NCBI RefSeq assembly: GCF_000718775.1
Contig: NZ_JOCB01000055.1
Location: forward strand, 1 to 63,991
From: Streptomyces sp. NRRL S-31
GTDB taxonomy: Bacteria; Actinomycetota; Actinomycetes; Streptomycetales; Streptomycetaceae
Direction of reading: 5' to 3'
Length of the DNA stretch: 63,991 bases
Shown here: positions 28,177 through 36,215 of the stretch, in pieces
How positions within the stretch are numbered: the stretch's first letter is position 1
Layout: each line of letters starts with the position of its first letter
The notes under the pieces: generated by a model
Database searches by the model: none
What the model saw: the letters and a program-made list of their open reading frames with translations, nothing else
Told to the model about the DNA's origin: nothing
Program-made: the position numbers and the translations under genes

Positions 28177-28702
28177 GGACGCCTCCTCTCACAGCGGTCA
28201 TTCTTGCTTTCCGCATCCCTATGGTCATCCATGATGCGGACGGTGCGCCAAGTGGATAGACGCCGCGCGGGGGGTTTGTGACGGTACTGGTGCACAGCGG
28301 ATCCGTCGAGAGTCCTTGTGCCCCAAGGGTTGCGACTCATACGGCTGCTGACTGAGAGTGAAATATGATTGTCGGCGGCGGATGGGTGAGGCGCGGTGCG
28401 TCCGGGTGAACGGCAACGTCGTATCACAGTACGGCGGATGCCGGGTCCGGAATCGTCCATCTCCGCTCCGGCCGGCCCGGCGAGCGGCCCCGGGCCGAGG
28501 CGGCGGCGCGTCCGCCCGGGCTCCGTCCGGCCCCGCGCCGGGCCCGTGACCCCGGTCCTGACAAGGGCTCAGCCGGTCCGATGGGCGCGCGGCGCCGGAC
28601 GGCCCCCATGGCGCCGGGGCGCCGCGGGGGCCGTGGGGGTCGTACACGAACGGGGGTGCCGTCGCGACCGGCGTTGCCCCGTGAGGGTCGCCGGGCGGAT
28701 CG
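28177..28702. other. intergenic region between sflA and the substrate-binding protein gene
   Basis: This 526-bp gap has a promoter-like AT-richer stretch near 28190-28380 upstream of sflA and a terminator for the substrate-binding gene at 28601-28632. Small open frames exist but lack codon bias and ribosome sites. I see no gene in it. Confidence 0.6.
28601..28632 (-). terminator. hairpin after the substrate-binding protein gene
   Basis: GGCCCCCATGGCGCC (28601-28615) and GGCGCCGCGGGGGCC (28618-28632) pair at 13 of 15 positions with a 2-bp internal mismatch. It lies 71 bp after the stop of the minus-strand gene. Confidence 0.6.
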
Positions 28703-29650
28703 TCAGTTCTTCAGCTCCGGCGGACTGATGCGGGACTCCTTGATCGCGGAACCCGTCGTACCCCACTTCTTCAGGATCTTGTCGTAGGTGCCGTCGGACA
28801 GCAGCTTGTTCACCGCCGCCTGGAAGGCGGGCGCCAGTTTCGTGCCCTTCTTGAAGGCGAAGCCGACGTCCAGGCGGTGGTACTCGTTGAGGAACTTCAG
28901 CCCGTCCTGGTGTGCGACGGCGTAGCGCAGACCGTTGATCGTGGACATCACGATGTCGCTGCGGCCCTGCTGGAGCGAGGGCCAGATCGCGCCCGGCTCG
29001 GCGTACGTCTGCACCTCGTACGCCTTCTTGCCCGCGTCGGTGCACAGGTGCTTGTTCTGCTCCAGCGTGGCCTCGAACGTGGTGCCGGCGTTGGTCGCGA
29101 TGTTCAGGCCGCACAGCTGCTTGAGGTCGGTGATCTTCGAGAGCTTGCTGTCCTTGCGGGTGGCGAAGCCCTGGCCGTCGTTGACGTAGGTGACGAAGTC
29201 GATGGTCTTGCGGCGCTCGTCGGTCACGCCGAAGTTGCTCGCGCCGAAGTCGTACTTGCCACTGTCCAGGGCGGGCAGGATCGCGTCGAAGCTCGCCTGC
29301 TCGACCTTCAGCTCGATGCCGAGCGCCCGCGCGACCGCCTTGGTGAAGTCGACGTCCTGGCCGGTCAGGGTCTTGCCGTCGGCGAGGTAGGTGGTGCCGG
29401 GCGGGGTGCCGCCGACGCTGATCGCGACGGTGAGACGCGTGGTGCCGGCGGGCAGCAGCTTCGCCGCGGCCTCGTCCTTGCGCACGCCGGAGACGACGTC
29501 GGTGGTGGGCGCCTCGGCGTTCTTGGCCGCCACTCCGGAGGCGTCCGTACCGTCCTGACCGCCGGATCCGGAGCCGCAGGCGGTGAGCAGCAGGGCGGCC
29601 GAGGTGATCGTGACAAAGGGCGTGAAATAGCGATAAATGGACGTGCGCAT
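28703..29650 (-). CDS. amino-acid-type ABC transporter substrate-binding lipoprotein
   Basis: The 315-residue protein has a lipoprotein signal with lipobox LLTAC (Cys 25), then the two-lobed family 3 solute-binding fold: TYLADGKTLTGQDVDFTKAVARALG, given as GKTLTGQDVDFTKA and VARALG, and FDAILPALDSGKYDFG. It binds a polar amino acid or similar ligand outside the cell and hands it to the permease and ATPase encoded divergently at 30105 and 32716. A short leader peptide and a hairpin lie between its promoter and its start, pointing to attenuation. Cystine or another sulfur compound is the likely ligand class, by context only. Confidence 0.88.
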   Translation of the reverse strand: MRTSIYRYFTPFVTITSAALLLTACGSGSGGQDGTDASGVAAKNAEAPTTDVVSGVRKDEAAAKLLPAGTTRLTVAISVGGTPPGTTYLADGKTLTGQDVDFTKAVARALGIELKVEQASFDAILPALDSGKYDFGASNFGVTDERRKTIDFVTYVNDGQGFATRKDSKLSKITDLKQLCGLNIATNAGTTFEATLEQNKHLCTDAGKKAYEVQTYAEPGAIWPSLQQGRSDIVMSTINGLRYAVAHQDGLKFLNEYHRLDVGFAFKKGTKLAPAFQAAVNKLLSDGTYDKILKKWGTTGSAIKESRISPPELKN

Positions 29651-29788
29651 CGGGTAGCGGTCTCCTGAAGCAGAGGAAGAGCGGGCGGCGCGAGGGGACG
29701 CGAAGGGACGCGAGGGGAGGGGCGCGTGTGAAGGCTGCTGAGGCTGTGCGGGCTGTGCGGGCGGAGAACAGCGAGAGAACGCGAGTAA

Positions 29789-29807
29789 GCCCGCCGTGAG
29801 GGCGGGC
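29789..29807 (-). terminator. attenuator-like hairpin between leader peptide and substrate-binding gene
   Basis: On the minus strand GCCCGCC, a CTCAC loop and GGCGGGC form a 7-bp GC-only stem, followed by TTACTCGCGTTCTCTCGC, which is pyrimidine-rich. It lies 18 nt downstream of the leader peptide stop and 139 nt before the substrate-binding gene, the usual place for a transcription attenuator. Confidence 0.5.
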
Positions 29808-29824
29808 GCGCGCAGGGGATCAGC

Positions 29825-29896
29825 TCAACAGGAAGAGGACCACACGCGACCGAAGTCGATGTGGGAGCGGGTGACCAGCCACTGCTGCGGATGCAT
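29825..29896 (-). CDS. leader peptide of the transporter locus (cysteine-type)
   Basis: This 23-codon gene is too short for ordinary gene finding. Its product contains RSHIDFGRVWSSSC and ends in Cys just before the stop. Actinobacterial leader peptides upstream of sulfur-assimilation and cysteine-related genes share the pattern (R)RHIDL-x-RV followed by C-terminal cysteines. This peptide matches that pattern except that only one Cys is present. A -10 box ends 6 nt before its ATG, so it is probably the very start of the mRNA. Ribosome stalling at the Ser-Ser-Ser-Cys end when cysteine is scarce could control the downstream hairpin. This mechanism is inference. Confidence 0.65.
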   Translation of the reverse strand: MHPQQWLVTRSHIDFGRVWSSSC

Positions 29897-29902
29897 GGCC
29901 CC

Positions 29903-29931
29903 AGTGGAACAGGCATCCGGTTCCGCGTCAA
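29903..29931 (-). promoter_or_regulatory. promoter of the leader peptide and substrate-binding gene, with inverted repeat
   Basis: On the minus strand TTGACG (29926-29931) and TCCACT (29903-29908) are 17 bp apart and predict a start at about 29896, the A of the leader ATG. Between the boxes GGAAC and GTTCC (29906-29924, 9-bp spacer) form an inverted repeat, a candidate operator. Confidence 0.5.
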
Positions 29932-29967
29932 CCGACTTGAGATGTACGGCTCACAGTATGGACAGCC

Positions 29968-29998
29968 TTGACAGCGGACCGAAACGCCCGCGTACTCT
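29968..29998 (+). promoter_or_regulatory. candidate promoter of the permease operon
   Basis: TTGACA (29968-29973) is a perfect -35 box. TACTCT (29993-29998) follows at 19 bp, or CGTACT (29991-29996) at 17 bp. A start near 30005 would leave a leader of about 100 nt. Confidence 0.45.
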
Positions 29999-30104
29999 CG
30001 GTACACGGCCCTGCTGAGGGGCTCGGCCGTACCCGCGCCGCGCGGCGCGCCCGTGTGAAGGCACCACCCCGTATCGACGGTTCGACGCGTCACGGAGCCT
30101 TCGC

Positions 30105-30962
30105 ATGTCTTCCGACACCCTTGCCAAAGTCCCCACCGCATCCGACGTCCCCGAACCCGCGGACGTCCCGCGGATCGTCCCGCAGCGCCGTTACGGCCAG
30201 TGGACGGCGGCCCTCGTCGTCCTCGCGCTGCTCGGGTTCGCGGTCAACTCGGTCCTGCGCAACCAGGCGTTCCAATGGGACGTCGTCGCCGACTACTTCA
30301 CCTCCGACTCCGTCCTGCGCGGACTGTGGCTCACACTGTGGCTGACCGCCGTGGTGATGGTCCTCGGCTTCGCCCTCGGCACCCTGCTCGCCGCGTTCCG
30401 GCTCTCCGCCAACCCCGTGCTGCGGGCGGTCAGCTGGGGCTACGTGTGGCTGTTCCGGTCCATCCCGATCCTGGTGCAGCTGCTGCTGTGGTTCAACATC
30501 GGGGCGCTGTACCCGCAGGTGTTCGGCGTGAAGACGGTCAACCTGCTCAGCCCGGTCGCCGTCGCGATCGTCGGCCTCACCCTGCACGAGGCCGCCTACG
30601 CCGCCGAGGTCGTCCGCGGCGGCATCCTCTCCGTCGACCGCGGGCAGATCGAGGCCGCCCAGGCGCTCGGCCTGAGCCGGTGGCGGCGCTGGTGGCGGAT
30701 CGTGCTGCCGCAGGCGATGCGCTCCATCGTGCCGCCCGCCGGCAACATGCTGATCGGCACCCTCAAGGGCACCTCGATCGTCAGCGTGATCGCCGTCAAC
30801 GACCTGCTGTTCTCCACCCAGTTGATCTACCACCGCACCTACCAGGTGATTCCGCTGCTGATGGTCGCCACCCTCTGGTACGCCGTGGTCACCACCGTGC
30901 TCGGCATCGGCCAGACCTATGTGGAGAAGTACTACGCACGCGGCACGGAGAACGCACGATGA
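30105..30962 (+). CDS. amino-acid-type ABC transporter permease
   Basis: The 285-residue inner-membrane protein has about five helices and the HisM/polar amino-acid permease pattern. The EAA loop that docks the ATPase is EAAQALGLSRWRRWWRIVLP at about residues 184-203, and HEAAYAAEVVRGGILSVDRGQ (given as HEAAYAAEVV and RGGILSVDRGQ) comes just before it. It fuses both roles of such transporters and probably works as a homodimer. Its stop overlaps the next start (ATGA). ATG 30105 is chosen as the first start in the family-like N-terminus. Confidence 0.9.
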   Translation: MSSDTLAKVPTASDVPEPADVPRIVPQRRYGQWTAALVVLALLGFAVNSVLRNQAFQWDVVADYFTSDSVLRGLWLTLWLTAVVMVLGFALGTLLAAFRLSANPVLRAVSWGYVWLFRSIPILVQLLLWFNIGALYPQVFGVKTVNLLSPVAVAIVGLTLHEAAYAAEVVRGGILSVDRGQIEAAQALGLSRWRRWWRIVLPQAMRSIVPPAGNMLIGTLKGTSIVSVIAVNDLLFSTQLIYHRTYQVIPLLMVATLWYAVVTTVLGIGQTYVEKYYARGTENAR

Positions 30963-32719
30963 GACACCAGCTGGTCATCGTGGGAGCCGGTCCGCGGGGG
31001 ACCGGCGTCCTCGAACGCCTCGCCGCCAACGCGCCCGGGCTGTACGAGGGCCCGGGTCTCGACATCCACCTGGTCGACCCCCACCCGCCGGGCGGCGGAC
31101 GCATCTGGCGGCAGGCCCAGTCACCGCTGCTGTGGATGAACTCGCACGCCGAGGACGTCACCATGTACACCGACGAGACGGTGACCATGGAGGGCCCGGT
31201 GCGCGAGGGCCCCACCCTGCACCAGTGGGCCGGACTGGACGCCCGCACCTTTCCCGACCGGCGGATCCAGGGCCGCTATCTGCGCCACGTGTACGAGCGG
31301 GCCCTCGCCGACCTGCCCCCCGGCGTCACCGTCCACCACCACCCGCGGCGCGCCCTGCGGATCGGCGGCCCGCGCGAGGGCCGGCAGCGGGTCTGGCTGG
31401 AGGGCCTGGAGCGACCGCTCCTCGCCGACCTGGTGATCCTCGCCGTGGGCCACCTGGACGCCGAACTCGACCCGGAGCAGACCCGGCTGGCCGAGTACGC
31501 CCGGGAGCACGGCCTGGTGCACCTGCCGCCCGACTTCACCGCCGACAGCGACCTGTCCGCGCTGGAGCCCGGCGAACCCGTCCTCGTCCGCGGCTTCGGC
31601 CTCGCCTTCGTCGACCTGATGGTGCTGCTCACCGAGGGCCGAGGCGGGCGGTACGAGGGGGACACCTACATACCCTCGGGGCGGGAGCCGGTGCTGCACG
31701 TCGGCTCCCGCCGGGGAGTGCCGTACCACTCCAAGATCGGCTACGACTGGACCGGCGACCGGCCCCCGCTGCCCCGTTTCTTCGGCCCCGCCGAGGTGGA
31801 CGGCCTGCTCGCCCGGCCCGGCGGCTTCGACTTCCGGCGCGATGTGTGGCCGCTGGTCGAGAAGGAGCTGGGCTTCGCCCACTACCACCGGCTGTTCACC
31901 GCCCACCCCGGGCGTACGGCGATGGCCTGGGCCGACTTCGAGGAGAAGTACGCGGTGGCCGACGGCCCGGCCGAGATCCGGGCCCTGGTCGCCGCGGCCG
32001 TGCCCGACCCGGCCGACCGGCTCGACCTCGCCGCGCTCGACCACCCGCTGGACGGAGTGCGGTACGCCTCCCACGACGACCTCCAGGCAGGGCTGCGGGC
32101 GTACATCGAGACCGACCTGGACCGCCGTCACGACCCGGAACACAGCCCCGACCTGGGTGTCTTCCTCGGGCTGCTCTCCGTCTACGGGCAACTGGTCCGG
32201 CTCGGGGACATCGGGCCCTGGTGGCACGGGTTCTTCAGCTACCTGGCGTCCGGTCCGCCCGGACCCCGGCTGCGGCAGATGCTCGCGCTGTCCCGGGCCG
32301 GTCTGCTCCGGTTCGTCGGGGCCGGGATGACCGTCACCGCCGAGGACGGCCTCTTCCGGGCCACCAGCCCCACCGTGCCGGGTTCCTCCGTCACGGCCCG
32401 GGCGCTGGTGGAGGCCCGGCTCCCGGCGCCCGCCGTCGGCCGGGCCCGGGACAGCCTGCTGCGCGAACTGCGCGCCGACGGCGCCGCCGAGACCCCCGAC
32501 GGGCTGCTCCGGGTCGACCCCGGCGACGGCCGGATCCTCGACGGCGCCGGCCGCCCGCACCCCCGGCGGTTCGCCCTCGGCCCGTACACCGACAACCGGG
32601 CCCCCGGGGCGTTCACCCGCCCGCGCACGGGCGGCCCCGCGTTCCGGCAGAACGACGCGACCGCCCGGGCGGTGCTGTCCTTCCTGCGCGCCCCCCATGT
32701 AAAGGAACTCCCGCGATGA
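30959..32719 (+). CDS. FAD/NAD(P)-binding protein, possible N-hydroxylating or monooxygenase type
   Basis: The 586-residue protein opens with the dinucleotide motif VIVGAGPRGTGVLERLA, followed by LWMNSHAEDVTMYTDE typical of the FAD_NAD_binding_9 group. The large C-terminal part has no second obvious domain. It lies between permease and ATPase genes, joined to both by 4-bp ATGA overlaps, so it is made with the transporter. This close coupling suggests it processes the imported compound. Whether it is an oxygenase or an oxidase is not clear from sequence. Confidence 0.8.
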   Translation: MRHQLVIVGAGPRGTGVLERLAANAPGLYEGPGLDIHLVDPHPPGGGRIWRQAQSPLLWMNSHAEDVTMYTDETVTMEGPVREGPTLHQWAGLDARTFPDRRIQGRYLRHVYERALADLPPGVTVHHHPRRALRIGGPREGRQRVWLEGLERPLLADLVILAVGHLDAELDPEQTRLAEYAREHGLVHLPPDFTADSDLSALEPGEPVLVRGFGLAFVDLMVLLTEGRGGRYEGDTYIPSGREPVLHVGSRRGVPYHSKIGYDWTGDRPPLPRFFGPAEVDGLLARPGGFDFRRDVWPLVEKELGFAHYHRLFTAHPGRTAMAWADFEEKYAVADGPAEIRALVAAAVPDPADRLDLAALDHPLDGVRYASHDDLQAGLRAYIETDLDRRHDPEHSPDLGVFLGLLSVYGQLVRLGDIGPWWHGFFSYLASGPPGPRLRQMLALSRAGLLRFVGAGMTVTAEDGLFRATSPTVPGSSVTARALVEARLPAPAVGRARDSLLRELRADGAAETPDGLLRVDPGDGRILDGAGRPHPRRFALGPYTDNRAPGAFTRPRTGGPAFRQNDATARAVLSFLRAPHVKELPR

Positions 32720-33477
32720 GCGTCATGGTCGACATCCGGTCGGTGCACAAGAGCTTCGGCTCGCTGAAGGTGCTCAGAGGCATCGACCTCCAGGTCCGCG
32801 CCGGTGAGGTCACCGTCGTGCTCGGCCCCTCCGGCTCCGGCAAGTCCACCCTGCTGCGCACCATCAACCACCTGGAGAAGGTGGACCGGGGGGAGATCAG
32901 CGTGGACGGCGCGCTGATGGGGTACCGGCGGGCCGGGGACAAGCTGTACGAGCTGCCCGAGCGCGAGGTGCTGCGGCAGCGCACCCGGATCGGGTTCGTC
33001 TTCCAGAGCTTCAACCTCTTCCCCCACCTCACCGTCCTGGACAACGTCGTCGAGGCGCCGGTGTCCGCGCGGCGGCGGCCCCGCGCGGCGGCGGTGGAGA
33101 GCGCGCACCGGCTGCTGGAGCGGGTCGGGCTGGCGGACAAGGCCGGCGCCTATCCGCGGCAGCTGTCCGGCGGGCAGCAGCAGCGGGTGGCCATCGCGCG
33201 GGCGCTCGCGCTGGAGCCGAGGCTGCTGCTGTTCGACGAGCCGACGTCGGCACTCGACCCCGAGCTGGTCGGGGAGGTGCTGGACGTCATCCGGGACCTG
33301 GCGGCGCAGGGCACCACGATGATCGTCGTCACGCACGAGATCGCGTTCGCCCGGGAGGTCGCCGACACGGTGGTGTTCATGGCCGACGGACGGATCGTGG
33401 AACAGGGGACGCCGGACGAGGTGCTGGGCGCCCCGCGGCAGGAGCGGACCCGGGCGTTCCTGGCGAAGGTGCTGTGA
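32716..33477 (+). CDS. amino-acid-type ABC transporter ATPase
   Basis: The 253-residue ATPase has Walker A GPSGSGKSTLL, Q-loop FVFQSFNLFPHLT, signature LSGGQQQRVAIARALA, Walker B LLLFDEPTSALD and switch His in VTHEIAFA. FNLFPHLTVLDNV is typical of polar amino-acid importers (GlnQ/HisP/TcyC group). ATG 32716 overlaps the preceding stop. It completes a three-part importer with the permease at 30105 and the divergent binding protein at 28703. A short tandem-repeat region follows. Confidence 0.93.
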   Translation: MSVMVDIRSVHKSFGSLKVLRGIDLQVRAGEVTVVLGPSGSGKSTLLRTINHLEKVDRGEISVDGALMGYRRAGDKLYELPEREVLRQRTRIGFVFQSFNLFPHLTVLDNVVEAPVSARRRPRAAAVESAHRLLERVGLADKAGAYPRQLSGGQQQRVAIARALALEPRLLLFDEPTSALDPELVGEVLDVIRDLAAQGTTMIVVTHEIAFAREVADTVVFMADGRIVEQGTPDEVLGAPRQERTRAFLAKVL

Positions 33478-33552
33478 GGGTGGGAGCCGTCGTACGGGGC
33501 CGCGGTGGGTCCGGCATCCCCCGTTCGGGACGGGGCGACTGCGGGCCGGGCC

Positions 33553-33786
33553 GGCACGACTGCCCACCGTCCCGGCGAGGCCACGGTTCGCCTGGCCGGC
33601 GTGAGTGCGGGGCGGGTTGGCGTGACTGCCCGTCGTCCTGGCGTGAGCGCGAGCCGGGTTGGCGTGACCGTCCGCCGTCTTGGCGTGACCGCGTGCCGGG
33701 TCGGCGTGACTGCCCGCCGTCCCGGCGAGGCCACGGTGCGGGTCCGCGTGGCCACGGTGCGGGTCGGCGGGGTCCCGGGACGCGCC
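33553..33786. repeat. 21-bp tandem repeat (minisatellite), about 11 units
   Basis: Units of exactly 21 bp follow each other, most starting GGCGTGA or GGCGAGG, for example GGCGTGACTGCCCGTCGTCC plus one base at 33619-33639. Units 4 to 7 alternate between two subtypes (ending CGTCCT/CGTCTT or GCCGGGTT/GCCGGGTC), a 42-bp higher-order period. An extra 3 bp separates units 2 and 3. Because 21 is a multiple of three, all frames on both strands stay open, so the open frames here are not evidence of a gene. The repeat lies between the ATPase and the first monooxygenase gene. Confidence 0.85.
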
Positions 33787-33820
33787 GGTGGTCGGTGGTG
33801 CGGTGGCGTGGGAGGGCCGG

Positions 33821-34900
33821 GTGAGCGGGCGGTTCGGGCGGGGGATGCCGCATCTCGCCGCCGCTCTCGACCAGCCCGGAGTCCTCGACGCCGGGGCGTA
33901 CGTCGAGCTGGCCCGGCTCGCCGAGCGGGGCGGGCTGGACTTCGTGACGCTGGACGACTCCTTCGCCCGGCCCGGGCCGGACGCGCTCGGCGTCCTCAGC
34001 CGGGTGGCGCCCGCGACCCGGCGGATCGGGCTGGTGCCGACGGTCACCACCACCCACACCGAGCCCGTCCAGGTGCAGGCCGCCGTGGCCACCCTGGACT
34101 GGGTCAGCCGGGGCCGGGCCGGCTGGCGGATCGAGGTGTCCACCACCGAGGGGGAGGCCCGGCTGTTCGGCCGCCGGCACGCGGCTCCCGCCGACGCCCT
34201 GTGGCGGGAGGCGGGTGAGGTCGCCGACGTGGCCGGGCGGCTGTGGGACAGCTGGGAGGACGGCGCCGAGATCCGGGACGCGGCCACCGGCCGCTTCCTC
34301 GACCGGGACCGGCTGCACCGCGTCGACTTCACCGGCACCGCCTTCTCGGTCCGCGGTCCGTCCACCGTGCCCCGGCCGCCGCAGGGCCACCCCGTCCGCG
34401 TGGTCGACGCCACCGACGGCGACGCCCGCGCGGTCGCCGCCCGGTACGCGGACGTGGCCCTGGTGCGCGCCACCACCCCCGCCCAGGCCGCCGGCGCCCG
34501 GGAGGACCTGCGGGAGCGGGCACGCGCGTGCGGGCGCGACCCGGGCACGCTGCGGGTCCTGGCGAGCCTGCTGGTCGATCTCGGCGACGGCGAGCACGCG
34601 GCCCAGCCGGGACACGGCGGCGGCGGCCCCCGGCCCACCGTGCGGGGCCCGCTGTACCGGGGCGGCCCGGTGGACCTCGCGGAGCTGGTGGCCGGCTGGC
34701 ACGCCGACGGCGTCACCGACGGCTTCCACCTCGTCCCGGTCGAGCCGCGCCGCGATCTGGAACGGCTGGTCAACGGCACGGTCGCGCTGCTCCAGCACCG
34801 CGGTCTGTTCCGCACCTTCTATCCGGGCGGCACCCTGCGCGAACATCTGGGCCTGGCCCGGCCCGCCAACCGGTACGCCATGACCGGCGGAACGTCATGA
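33821..34900 (+). CDS. luciferase-like flavin-dependent monooxygenase
   Basis: The 359-residue protein is a TIM-barrel LLM oxidoreductase. LARLAERGGLDFVTLDDSF, VAPATRRIGLVPTVTTTHTEP and VSRGRAGWRIEVSTTEGEA are conserved blocks of the NtaA/SnaA/DszA group, which use reduced FMN supplied by another protein to split C-S or C-N bonds. GTG 33821 is chosen because GGGAGG lies about 8 nt upstream; the longer start at 33788 falls in the repeat. Its end carries a 17-bp duplication that also supplies the next gene's ribosome site. Confidence 0.82.
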   Translation: MSGRFGRGMPHLAAALDQPGVLDAGAYVELARLAERGGLDFVTLDDSFARPGPDALGVLSRVAPATRRIGLVPTVTTTHTEPVQVQAAVATLDWVSRGRAGWRIEVSTTEGEARLFGRRHAAPADALWREAGEVADVAGRLWDSWEDGAEIRDAATGRFLDRDRLHRVDFTGTAFSVRGPSTVPRPPQGHPVRVVDATDGDARAVAARYADVALVRATTPAQAAGAREDLRERARACGRDPGTLRVLASLLVDLGDGEHAAQPGHGGGGPRPTVRGPLYRGGPVDLAELVAGWHADGVTDGFHLVPVEPRRDLERLVNGTVALLQHRGLFRTFYPGGTLREHLGLARPANRYAMTGGTS

Positions 34901-34913
34901 CCGGGGGAACGTC
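34880..34913 (+). repeat. 17-bp tandem duplication at the gene junction
   Basis: ATGACCGGCGGAACGTC (34880-34896) and ATGACCGGGGGAACGTC (34897-34913) differ at one position. The first copy encodes the last residues of one monooxygenase; the second contains the GGGGGA ribosome site of the next. The ATGACCG at 34914 starts the next gene. Confidence 0.85.
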
Positions 34914-36194
34914 ATGACCGTACGACGGCGGCTGTGCCTGGCGGTCCTGTCGCCGGGGTCCGACCGGACCGGGGCGGAGACCGACGGCACCGCGTGGGCC
35001 GGGGAGCGGGCCGGCGCGCGGCTCGCCTTCGCCGGGTTCGAGCGGCTCGCCCGCACCGCCGAGCGCGGGCTGTTCGACTTCCTGCTGCTCGACGAGGAAC
35101 CGCCGCTGCCCGAGCACCGGGGGCGGCTGCACGAACTGGACCCGGTGGGCGGGCCGGAGCCGGTCGCCGTACTGAACGCGCTCGCCGGGGTCACCACCCG
35201 GCTGGGGCTCGCCGCCACGGTGAACGCCGTCCACGGGGAGCCGTACGAGCTGGCCCGCAGGCTGGCCACCCTCGACCACCTCAGCGCGGGCCGGGCCGGC
35301 TGGCGGGTGGCGGTCCCGGCGGACGTCCGCACCGGCGCGGACCACCGCGCGGGGAGCCACTTCGACCCCTTCGGCCGGGCCGCCGAACTCGTGACGGTGG
35401 TACGGAGGTTGTGGGACTCCTGGAGCCCCGACGGAGTGCCGCGGCCGTTCGCGTACCGCGGCCGGCACTTCGACATCGCGGGCGAGTTCGGGCTGCCCCG
35501 CTCGCCCCAGGGGCAGCCCGTGGTGATCCGGTCGGGGGACTCCGAGCGGGCCCGGGAGCTGGCCGCGGCCTCGGCCGACGTCCTGCTCGCCCGGCACGCC
35601 CCGCTGGAGACGGCCCGCGCCCGCTACACCGACGTCAAGCGCCGGCTCGCGGCGCACGGCCGTGCCCCGCGGGACCTGAGGGTCATGCCCCGGATCACCG
35701 TCGTCCTCGGGGACACAGCGGCCGAGGCGCAGGAGCGGGCCGCCGGGATCAGACGGCGGCGGATCACCCCGGGCCTCGCGCTGTACGCGCTGGAGCGGGT
35801 CTGGGGCACGGACCTCTCCGGGTACGACCCCGACGGCCCGTTGCCGGCGACCGCGCCCGGCACCCGGGACGGCCGGGTCCTCGCGCTCGCCGAGCGGTGG
35901 CGGGCGCTGTCCGCGGAGAAGGGGCTCTCCATCCGGGAGACCGTGATCGAGGCGAGCGGCCGGCAGTCCTTCGTCGGCACGCCCGACTCGGTCGCCGCCG
36001 ACCTGCACCGGTACGCCGGCGAGGGGGCCGCCGACGGTTTCGTCCTGGTCCCCGGAGATCCGGCCGACGGGCTGGAGGAGTTCGTGGACCGGGTGGTGCC
36101 GCTGCTCCAGGAGCGCGGTGCCTTCCGCACGGAGTACCGGGGCGGCACGCTCCGCTCCCACCTCGGACTGTCCCACCCGGAACGGGAGACCTGA
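34914..36194 (+). CDS. luciferase-like flavin-dependent monooxygenase, larger paralogue
   Basis: The 426-residue LLM protein has the NtaA/SnaA/DszA features: FERLARTAERGLFDFLLLDE, VTTRLGLAATVNAVHGEPYE (20 residues) and LDHLSAGRAGWRVAVP, plus a late insertion before the C-terminal helices. ATG 34914 has GGGGGAAC just upstream in the duplicated segment. The two LLM genes differ enough not to be a recent copy of each other. Together with the transporter and FAD protein they may oxidise an imported organosulfur compound; this is inferred from context. Confidence 0.85.
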   Translation: MTVRRRLCLAVLSPGSDRTGAETDGTAWAGERAGARLAFAGFERLARTAERGLFDFLLLDEEPPLPEHRGRLHELDPVGGPEPVAVLNALAGVTTRLGLAATVNAVHGEPYELARRLATLDHLSAGRAGWRVAVPADVRTGADHRAGSHFDPFGRAAELVTVVRRLWDSWSPDGVPRPFAYRGRHFDIAGEFGLPRSPQGQPVVIRSGDSERARELAAASADVLLARHAPLETARARYTDVKRRLAAHGRAPRDLRVMPRITVVLGDTAAEAQERAAGIRRRRITPGLALYALERVWGTDLSGYDPDGPLPATAPGTRDGRVLALAERWRALSAEKGLSIRETVIEASGRQSFVGTPDSVAADLHRYAGEGAADGFVLVPGDPADGLEEFVDRVVPLLQERGAFRTEYRGGTLRSHLGLSHPERET

Positions 36195-36215
36195 CAGATG
36201 AAAGGAACGGAAGAG

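Larger units (their letters stand above)
29651..30104. promoter_or_regulatory. divergent control region of the ABC transporter locus
   Basis: This 454-bp gap between the substrate-binding gene (minus) and the permease operon (plus) contains two divergent promoters, a short leader-peptide gene, a hairpin that may act as attenuator and a 19-bp inverted repeat, each listed separately. Confidence 0.6.

Noticed and set aside
28358..28549. 63-codon frame upstream of sflA
   Set aside because: Composition is typical of random GC-rich sequence and there is no ribosome site.
30959..33477. Biosynthetic gene cluster (siderophore-type) reading of the FAD protein and ABC genes
   Set aside because: No NRPS, NIS synthetase or other assembly gene is present; the amino-acid-type importer and LLM enzymes fit nutrient uptake better.
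33474..33824. Reading frames of 7-residue repeats across the minisatellite
   Set aside because: All frames on both strands are open because the repeat unit is a multiple of three; none stands out by codon bias, start or conservation.
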